A stretch of 16,715 nt of DNA from Entrophospora sp. SA101. Its lineage: Eukaryota; Glomeromycota; Glomeromycetes; Entrophosporales; Entrophosporaceae. The stretch is taken from the NCBI GenBank assembly GCA_958430865.1, contig CAUDNR010001088.1, positions 3,309 to 20,023 on the forward strand, read 5' to 3'. The translations under genes and the position numbers were made by a program. The notes under the pieces were generated by a model. The model searched no databases. It was not told the origin of the DNA and worked only from the letters and a program-made list of their open reading frames with translations. Positions 9,481-16,715 of the stretch are shown here, one piece after another (positions within the stretch are counted from its first letter, which is position 1; each line of letters opens with the position of its first letter).

Positions 9481-9930
9481 TATAATGTAATGAAATTTAA
9501 AATAAATAAATAAGTTTACTTACTCTCTTAATTCCCAAACATCTAAAGAATTTTTTTGTTTGTCGTATTGTTCTTTTCTCATCTTTTCTCTTTCTACTAT
9601 CATTTTCTAAATAAAAATGGTTTTATTTAGATTTTAGATCTCCTTCTTCCCCTCCTTTTTCAATTACCTTTCTAATTTCCAATGACTTTGTCTTTAGTTT
9701 TATACACCATTTAAGATTTTCATATTTCATGCTACAATCTTTTCTCTTGCCATGTCTATAATAATTTTTTGTTTGACCTGAAATGGCTGTTGTAATATAT
9801 TACAATATATATAAATATATGTTAAATATATGTATAATTTTTATCCCCCTCTTCACTTACAATTACACATAATGAATGCATCAAATTCTTGAATAAAATT
9901 GCAATTATATTTATTTTCATCATCTTCCAT
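9377..9930 (-). CDS. EMI1-like DUF3128 (UPF0545) small cysteine-motif protein
   Basis: Four small exons on the minus strand (9930-9861, 9777-9668, 9606-9524, 9407-9377) join by GT-AG introns in phases 1, 0 and 2 to give 97 residues. The order is diagnostic of the DUF3128 family (yeast Emi1, human C22orf39): a CX11C segment (C10, C22), an extra C24, then QTKNYYRHGK, a CX9C pair (C38, C48), a basic coiled coil (KKMIVEREKMRKEQYDKQK) and the ending SLDVWELRDEPLENFPP. Yeast Emi1 is needed for meiotic gene induction and has been linked to mitochondria (family knowledge); biochemical function is not settled. It lies in the single-copy spacer, upstream of and on the same strand as the left flotillin. 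Intron 3 holds an ATT microsatellite. The start is the only ATG before the first Cys. Confidence 0.85.
9428..9482. repeat. ATT trinucleotide microsatellite in EMI1-like intron 3
   Basis: About thirteen ATT units are followed by imperfect ATC/ATT units, inside the last intron of the EMI1-like gene. It should be length-polymorphic and is useful as a marker for the single-copy spacer. Confidence 0.9.
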
Positions 9931-11974
9931 GATAGTATATAGTAAAAAATTTATAACGATTAAAAAATTACATCTTTAGATAATCTAAATTCGTGTAACT
10001 ATAAATACCATGAATCTATTGTATTTTGTAATTGAGACATCTTCTTGCAGTTGACTATCCATATTCCCCAATGGAAAGTAAACCGCAAAATTTCATAATA
10101 TCCAGTTTTTCGTTAAATTTCTTAATTAGACATAATAATGTGCCGTTGGATTAAAGCATTTTTTTTGGACAACAATTTTATTCCTTTCAGCTGTATTGTT
10201 CTTCGGGGTAGATTTTTAAGTCTTCTCTTTAGCCAATTGATAAAATTTTTATGTAAAGTTTGGCTTGAAATTTTCCACATAAAACTTACATTATCAATGT
10301 AATATTGCATAATATCACAGTATTGTAATAATTGTGTAAACCTTAGACAGGGCCTAACATAATTATTACATGCCTGAAAACTTTCTGATGACCATTCATT
10401 CCTTAAAAATTATATTATTAAACCTAACATATCAAGATTAGGTCTAATAGTATTATCCATCTATCCTTTTATATTTCTATCCAACAAAACCACACTCTGT
10501 AATCCCTAAGACAGCTTCTAAACTTTTGTTGAATTTATAGTTCTATCATAAAAAAAGAACCCAAACACGATCAATTCCTAAAATTCACAACACGGTCTAG
10601 ACATTGTGGATTTTTAGCAACATCATCTTCTTTGACCTTATTTTTTAAATAGGGAAGCTTGGAATTATTCTTAATAATCACATATTTTCATGAAACACAA
10701 ACTAGACTTCAACAAACATTTGAATGCAATTTGGTTGTGATAGAACTAGCGTTGGTTTCCAAAACTATAGAGTTTCGCAACTGTGCAAAGTCAAAAGGTT
10801 TTGCCACAAGTCGAAACTAGTTTCGACATATAACTGTTTTGGATTTTGCCTCTTCAAAATAGTTTTGGCAACCAACAATATCAATTGATTGTTACTAGGT
10901 ATTTAATATATGCTTAACCTGTTATCCAAAAGGAAAGTAAAACCGCTAGCCAGATTGATGAAAGATCACAGCAAAAACCACCTCTGAGTTTTTTATGGCC
11001 GAAATTATTTTTAAATTATTCAAGTTAAAATAGGCTGGTTGATTTATATAGTTTTTTCATGTTAATTCTTATATATAAAAATATTGGGAAGCCCAAACTA
11101 TTGTCAAAGCTACTTTTTTTTCGAAAATTGTTTGGACAGAAACCTTACTTCATACATGTATTTTCTATGAGTGATCCCATTTAATTATTGGAAGTTTTAA
11201 CATTTACTGCAGCTCTTGTGGGATATCGGAAAACAATTAATTCGCAATTCGTAATAAACGGAAAGGATTTCGATAAGAGAATTAATTGATTAATTAATAG
11301 CCAGAATCCCGAGTCATTTTTAATTGTAATGACAAACGTCCCACTTTAACTGTAAATCTTGTTCACATTATGGGTTAAATAAAGATACAACTAAATTGAT
11401 TCATTACTTATTGAAATCTCTGAAGCATTGTAATTTAGTAAATTATAATTTTATTATCATAATATTTGCTTTGGTGTTATTTTATTGAAGATAAGTTTTT
11501 TGAATTGGAATTGTTCATTATTCAAAAGAAATTTTATTAAATCATCAATTATTTAATTTTTTTTCTTTTCCAAAAAAAAATAGATACATGGTAAATAATC
11601 TGGTGGTGTACTATCAGAATGAATTGTTGCGCGACCATAGTGATAGGTTTGGATTTGATTGTTTCTCAAGTCGAAACTTGTTTATTCATTGTAAAAAGGA
11701 CGCAGAATTCGAATTGTTTATATGCATGATGTTTCATTAGTATTAGAGCACCACTTTATCGAATTGGTCAATTTTGTTGTTGTCGACTCTAGTAGTATGT
11801 AAATGACCAATATTAAATAACATGCGCGTCGAAATACAATGCAACAAAATAAAATATTAATATCAATATGTGTTACAAACAAGTAAAGAAATTCAATTAC
11901 TGATTGAACACATCATCTATAAATCTCAATAAAATAAGTTTTACTTCTACATATGAAACTTTTTCTATCATCCG
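9931..11974. other. central spacer of the inverted repeat, no confident gene
   Basis: About 2 kb lie between the EMI1-like start and the right arm. The promoter of the EMI1-like gene should lie near 9931-10100. A minus-strand frame at 10122-10310 (62 codons, Lys/Arg/Leu-rich) has no recognisable family. A MITE-like element sits at 10751-10876. A segment near 11090-11155 resembles one near 400-445. A short open stretch at about 11690-11815 (RIRIVYMHDVSLVLEHHF and on) is not assignable. No tRNA box B-like sequence or other RNA gene was seen. Confidence 0.5.
10751..10876. mobile_element. MITE-like element of 126 bp with 18-bp terminal inverted repeats
   Basis: The left end GTTGGTTTCCAAAACTAT mirrors the right end ATAGTTTTGGCAACCAAC with a single mismatch in 18. 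Inside lies a perfect 18-base palindrome (GTCGAAACTAGTTTCGAC, 10810-10827). The element has no coding capacity. No convincing target-site duplication is visible, so superfamily is undecided. Confidence 0.6.
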
Positions 11975-11998
11975 AGAACACACACTCTTTCTTTCCAG

Positions 11999-13436
11999 TA
12001 ACCCAAATCAATATTTAATAAAAACTGGCGCATTCATCAAAGATATAGAAATAACAAAAAAAGGATGGGTATTACCCGGACAACATTCAAGATTCTTTGA
12101 TATCACTCCAGTCAATTATACATTGCAGTTGCAAGCCATGTCTGCTGAAAGATTGGAATTCAATTTACCAGCTGTGTTTACCATTGGCCCAAAGGATGAA
12201 CCTGTGGCATTATATTATTATGCTAAATTGTTATTTGCTGATAATAAAAACTCTGAATACGTAAAGGATTTGGTTAGAGGTATTATTGAAGGTGAAACAG
12301 TAAGTAATGAAATAGGAAATTAGAGGAATAAACATTTGAAGGTGCAAATGATCAAATAAGTAACAAGCCAATTAAACCGATGAATGTTTTCTTTATATTA
12401 ACTTAGCGTGTTATAGCAGCTGGTATGACCATGGAAGAAATGTTTAGGGAAAGAAGACGTTTTAAAGAAAAGGTTATTAAAAATGTACAAGCTGAATTGG
12501 ATCAATTTGGTTTGTTTGTTTATAATTCCAATATAAAACAATTACAAGATATTCAAGGATCTGAATATTTTGCATATTTGGTAATCCTAATTTAATCAAA
12601 TAGATTTGAAACTTTTTTCTCAAAGGATTATATTTACGGTATATTTATGTGTTGTACCCATATCGAATGAAAACACACGAAGGAGCTGTTCAACAAGCAA
12701 CAGTTGACGTATCAGAAGCAAAATATCGTGGAGATGTTGGTGTTAAAGAGCGAGAGGGCTTGACTGTCAGTATATTTACCATATTTAATGAATTGTAATT
12801 TTGGCATTTCTTTTCTAATAAAAAAATCATGGTTTTTTTTAAAAGCGACAACTAACTTCAAAAATTGAAGCAGAAACAGTTCTTGTAGAAAATGAATCTA
12901 ATGCAATAATTGCTGAAGCTAATGCTACTCTTTCCACAAAGAAATCTGAATACGATAAAAATACAAAAATAGCAGCAATTGAAGCCACACAAGCTGCTAA
13001 AATCTGGGAATACGAACTTCAAAAAGGGGTTGAAGAACTTAGATTATTATCAGAAACTGAAAGGCTCCGTGTGCTATATGCGTCAAAAGCTACCGCTGAA
13101 TATGAAGCTTCAAAATCTATAGCCGAATCAAAATTTTACACAGCACAACAAGAAGCTGAAGCTCAATTGTACAGGAAGAAAAAGGAAGCTGAAGGCGTCC
13201 TGCCATTATTTAATGCTCAAGCTGAAGGTATAAAGAATTTGACGAAAGCATTTGGCGATACCGGTGATCTAACAATGGAATATTTAATGATTAAACATGG
13301 TGCATATAAAGATTTAGCTAGAGAAAATGCTCAAGCAATCAAAGGACTTGATCCAAAAATTACTGTTTGGAATAATAATACTGGTGAAAAGTCTTGTGAC
13401 TCGTCGTCAAATCCTATTACAAATATTTTTCAATAG
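11999..13436 (+). pseudogene. flotillin, right copy, lacking exon 1 and start codon
   Basis: Exons 2-5 (11999-12299, 12407-12580, about 12664-12765, 12846-13436) encode the same residues as the left copy, from [10 protein letters not shown] to PITNIFQ. The inverted repeat begins at 11975, within intron 1, so the 14-base exon with the ATG is gone. Upstream DNA is unrelated and gives no in-frame ATG before the one at AMSAERLEF; the longer open frame starts only at a TTG (11904). The intron 1 acceptor (CTTTCTTTCCAG) is kept, so splicing from a new upstream exon is conceivable. The exon 3-4 junction has the same missing in-frame acceptor as the left copy. Most likely a pseudogene of recent origin, because no extra stops have accumulated. 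Confidence 0.8.
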
Positions 13437-14013
13437 TTGCCTCCTTCTTTTATCAACAATTCAGGATCAACCTGTTATCAGACCTCCTAATTTGATGACA
13501 TAAATTACAAATGCATCTGAACCTTCCAATGAAAACTACTAGATTATCATTATTACATTATTAAAATATAGTTTTTTGCACCAGAATAAAGTAAAAATTA
13601 TTAACAATAGTTAAAATTGTATATGTGTACTCATAAAATACAAAATAATATAACAATAAAAATGAAATAAATTTTTATTTCAAGATGATTATTATGGAAA
13701 TTGGTGCAATATTTAATAAAATTATCGCATATTTTTTTAATTTTTTCACTTAAATCCTAAAATGAACAACAAAAGCCATTAAATTAAATATTATCGATAT
13801 TATTAGTTAAACCCTAATTGAAACATAATGTATTATTTTTATATATATATATATTTCGCGCTTTTCTAAATATATATAAACGGTGTAAAAATATAAATTT
13901 CTTTAACAAATAATTTTTCATTAATTATTCATTTCCTTTCGTTAAATTCATCATTTTCTCGTTGATTCATCCTTCCCCTACCACACATATCAGACACATT
14001 AATAATAATAATC
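13437..14013. other. flotillin 3' flank and metalloprotease promoter region, right copy
   Basis: This is the mirror of 7131-7707. It contains AATAAA at 13585-13590, a TA run at about 13841-13854 and a TATA-like box at 13871-13880. It holds no gene. Because the whole segment is duplicated, the right metalloprotease keeps its proximal promoter even though its upstream flotillin is broken. Confidence 0.5.
13871..13880 (+). promoter_or_regulatory. TATA-like box upstream of the metalloprotease gene, right copy
   Basis: TATATATAAA lies 134 bases before the ATG at 14014 and is identical to the left copy. It is a weak call given the base composition. Confidence 0.3.
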
Positions 14014-15633
14014 ATGAAAAAATCCTTTAATTCTTTATTCTTTTCCTTCATTATATTTGAATTTATAATAAATGTTTCCGGTGTTTGTTACGAAAACCCT
14101 GATCTATTTCGTCCCGAAATAAAAGTAGCCGTCGAATGCCCTTATGTCAAATCACCAACACGAAATTCCAAATTTGATTCTCAGATTATAAATTCTAAAA
14201 ATAATTTTATAATTAATTTCGAGTGCCAATTACCCGATAATAAGCAGTGTGATAAAGCAAAATTCGCATTCGAAAATTCTGGTGTAATTCTCACTTCTGC
14301 ATTATCATTAAACACTCCAATTATAATAAACGCTACCTTTACAATCTTTGATGGCCCAATTGCAGATTTAATTGGTAGGCATACATATACGTAACCTGTA
14401 TTTGATAATCTTCCAGGCTACAATGATCTAGAAAATATATTAACCTCTGCCTTTTTTATATTTATTTATATATATGTAGGCGCAGCAGGTCCTTTTAGAT
14501 TTATGCCGTTAAAAGACAACGATGGTATTGAAAGATTATATCCTCAAGCATTGGTTAAACAATTTCAATTTGATTCGCATCCAGAATTTTCATCGGCTGA
14601 TATTGTAGCTCAATTTAATTCAAAATCACCTTTTTGGTTTGAAGGTGACCCGCCAATCCGTAAAGATCAAATTGGTTTTCAAGAATTGGTTTTGCATGAA
14701 CTTTTACACGGGTTGGGATTTATTTCGAGTCTAGATGATTACATCCATCCGGTACCGAAGATAATCACACCTGAAATAGTTGGTCTAAAATATACGTCCG
14801 ATGGAGTTGATACTAAATCACCAATAAAATTCAAAGGTTTCATAGAGATGGCATTTGATAAATACATAGTATTCTTATCTGACGGCAAATTATTATCCAA
14901 TACCACGGCGCAAATCAATCAATTATTCACAGGTAGTGGTGATACAACCAGTTTTGCTAATCTCGACGCATTTATTAAAGCCTTTTCAACAACTCCACAA
15001 TTTAAAATTGGCCAAAAAATGCTTGATGTTGTTACCAAAGAAAAAACTTTGGGATTTTTACCACACGATAAGAGTTCAGTCAAGGATAGCGTTATATTGG
15101 AAACTTCTTTAAAACCTTTTCAACATGCTTCAAGTATAAGCCACGTTGATTATAAAACGTATACAAATACATCTGAATTTTTGATGACATTTCTTCAAGA
15201 ATCTGGAAGAACGCTTAATGACTCCATTGCTATAGGTGGAAACCTTAATGCGGGTGCAATTGGTCCTCAAACCTTGTCCATTTTGGAAACTTTAGGGTAT
15301 GAATTTTTAATAAATTTTAAATTATCAATTGAAGTCAATAATATAATATTAAATATAATCATAATAATCTTTAGATATGCAACTAAACAATATCCTAACC
15401 CATACAAGCCATCTGCGCTATCAAATTCAACCGAGAATCCCATTGCTACTCAGACAGTTCCTGATTCAAGTTCAAGTTCAAGTCTAAGTTCAAATCCAAG
15501 CTCAAGTCCAAGTTACGACGCAACACCCCAAACTTCTAGTGCATTGAATTTAATAAATTTTAATGCAAATTTGTTTTTTTTTATGACAATCAATTTATTA
15601 ATCCATACTTTTGATAATAAATTAATAAACTAG
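14014..15633 (+). CDS. secreted zinc-metalloprotease-like protein with HELLHGLGF motif, right copy
   Basis: Exons 14014-14374, 14480-15296 and 15375-15633 give the same 478-residue product as the left copy: signal peptide, HELLHGLGF at about residues 193-201, Ser-rich stretch and hydrophobic C-terminus. The intron 1 donor (GTAGGC) and acceptor (TATATGTAG) and the intron 2 donor (GTATGA) and acceptor (ATCTTTAG) are unchanged. After splicing, exon 2 joins exon 3 as LETLGYATKQYPNP, more natural than the Ile/Asn/Phe-rich read-through of intron 2. Unlike the left copy, its 3' flank is a single 358-base unit, so the two genes share coding and proximal promoter sequence but differ downstream. Upstream lies a truncated flotillin. 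Both copies appear potentially functional. Confidence 0.85.
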
Positions 15634-15989
15634 TTAAATCTTTTTTTTAAAAAAAATCTAATGATTCTTTAATTTTGATGATGATAACAATTTCATATAT
15701 AGATTTCATAGATCTGGTTAACAACCTAACCATCTCAATGTAATAAAAATAAACATTGCAAGGTTGTTTTATACAGTACATTTAATTTAATAAAGAGATG
15801 AAAAATAATTAAATTATTTCTCCAATACTATCATTACAAAACATCATGATTTTCAGCGTTTGAGGATAATTTCTAATACGACTTTTGCTGTTAAATTGAA
15901 CTTTGTCAATTTCTTTTTTCTTTTTTCTTTTTTGATTAGTACCCATGACATCTGGGTTCACATACCAACGATACATTCCAAAGAGCGTG
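15632..15989. repeat. single-copy counterpart of the 358-bp unit in the right arm
   Basis: This matches each of the two left-arm units (4797-5154 and 5155-5512) in reverse complement. It contains AATAAA at 15742-15747, a plausible poly(A) signal about 110 bases after the metalloprotease stop. Confidence 0.9.
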
Positions 15990-16059
15990 GATTGAGGAAC
16001 GTGATGATTTTATTCTTTTAAAACTTGATCCATCGAATATCGCCTACCATTTTCAATAA
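15949..16059 (+). pseudogene. weak coding remnant, possibly Myb/SANT-like, right copy
   Basis: This is identical to 4727-4837 (minus). The 36-codon frame runs between TGA at 15946-15948 and TAA at 16057-16059, includes RAWIEERDDFILLKLDPSN and has no start codon. Speculative. Confidence 0.2.
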
Positions 16060-16285
16060 TTGATTTGCTGAGAAAATCATTTGTTATTTGTTTATTGATT
16101 TTAATAAAATAGAAAGGCAATTATATGCTAGAGAAAATTTAAAAAGCTGTTTTGAGAACTTTAGTACCATCGTCACATTCACATTCTCAATAATAACCAC
16201 ATTCATCACAACAACGACAAACATTACCATTACATTCATCTTCTATTCTGTGTTCACAACCATCAAACAAATATTCCAATAGGTA
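15990..16285. other. segment between metalloprotease 3' flank and second Tc1 copy
   Basis: This is the mirror of 4501-4796. It contains the end of the weak 15949-16059 frame and low-complexity Thr/Ile-coding DNA. No confident feature. Confidence 0.5.
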
Positions 16286-16715
16286 CACTCCCTGGACAAA
16301 AGTTTCGGTCACTACAAAACAATTAATTACGCAAAACGTACATAATAAAACACAAATAAATTTCATCAAATTATGACCAAAGTTTGCAAGATTATGTATG
16401 CAAAATTTCAAATTTTTGTAATGTTTGGGAGAATAACAGTTAAAAAAATAAAAAGTTCGACCAAAAATCTTCTGAAAAATTGTAGTTTGCCAAAAAAAAA
16501 CAGTTTCTCAGAAACTTACATAATAACCACACCTGAAATCGTGACATATGAAAGATTAGATTCTGAAAAATTACGTCATATGTTTTTTATACAAGTTTTT
16601 TTGTAAAAAATTGTTTTGAAATTTTTGAAATTTTTGATAAATTAAAAAATGTCAAAGCAAAAATCGTCAAAAATTGGATTGAAACAAAAAAGTAAAAATT
16701 TTGAAAAATTGGCCA
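16286..16715 (+). mobile_element. Tc1/mariner relic, right-arm copy, cut by the window end
   Basis: The copy starts with the same CACTCCCTGGACAAAAG end after TA (16284-16285), in the same flanking context as the left-arm copy, so it is the same insertion duplicated with the arm. The terminal repeat spans 16286-16468. The transposase remnant begins near 16596, and the window stops within its [10 protein letters not shown] signature. It differs from the left copy by an extra GAAATTTTT unit (about 16618-16636) and two missing A residues. Confidence 0.88.

Larger units (their letters stand above)
11975..16715 (-). repeat. right arm of the large inverted repeat (runs to the window end)
   Basis: This is the reverse complement of 9169-4078 without the extra 358-base unit. 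It begins at GAACACACAC inside what is flotillin intron 1 in the left arm. Just inside the breakpoint both sides still share a CATnCG-like string, so microhomology or a slightly longer diverged match is possible. It contains a 5'-truncated flotillin, a complete metalloprotease gene and the start of the Tc1 relic, and it probably continues beyond the window. Confidence 0.97.

Noticed and set aside
10122..10310. 62-codon basic minus-strand frame in the spacer
   Set aside because: Examined for transposase or DNA-binding motifs because of its Lys/Arg content; none found.
11904..11998. N-terminal extension of the right flotillin frame
   Set aside because: It begins at TTG and runs through DNA unrelated to flotillin plus the remnant of intron 1, so it is not a true N-terminus.

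Overview
The window is AT-rich eukaryotic DNA with short GT-AG introns (mostly about 70-110 bases), long A/T runs and Tc1/mariner debris. A single-pass membrane kelch protein with a Ser/Thr-rich stalk, a fungal EMI1-like (DUF3128) protein and a flotillin together suggest a fungus. An arbuscular mycorrhizal fungus (Glomeromycotina, Rhizophagus-like) is my best guess. This rests on gene style and composition, not on a marker gene.

Layout, left to right. Positions 1-900 are almost empty. A complete five-exon kelch-repeat membrane protein lies at 901-2629 on the minus strand. A gene-poor stretch follows (2630-3550), then a 950-bp Tc1/mariner relic with TA flanks and roughly 184-bp terminal inverted repeats (3551-4500), whose transposase survives only as a broken C-terminal piece. 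From about 4078 to 9169 lies the left arm of a very large inverted repeat; the right arm runs from 11975 to the window end. Each arm carries, from inside outwards, a flotillin gene, a secreted zinc-metalloprotease-like gene and the same Tc1 relic in the same site. The 2.8-kb spacer (9170-11974) holds a small EMI1-like gene (9377-9930, minus), the first exon of the left flotillin, a small MITE-like element and otherwise unassigned AT-rich DNA.

The arms are nearly identical. The open frames translate to the same proteins, but three differences are visible. A 358-bp segment is tandemly duplicated only in the left arm. A few short indels lie in the Tc1 relic near the window edge. The inner breakpoint cuts flotillin intron 1, so the right flotillin lacks its 14-base first exon and start codon. 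The left flotillin has a start, but in both copies the junction between exons 3 and 4 has no in-frame AG acceptor that I can find. The metalloprotease looks complete in both arms: three exons, 478 residues, signal peptide, HELLHGLGF motif, Ser-rich tail and a hydrophobic C-terminus suggesting a GPI or membrane anchor. Its second intron is 78 bases and stop-free, so retention would give a second in-frame product.

The kelch and metalloprotease products look like cell-surface or secreted proteins, flotillin is a membrane-microdomain scaffold, and the EMI1-like protein is probably mitochondrial or cytosolic. Nothing in the sequence shows that they act in one pathway. The main point of interest is the recent, asymmetrically decayed inverted duplication and its effect on flotillin.
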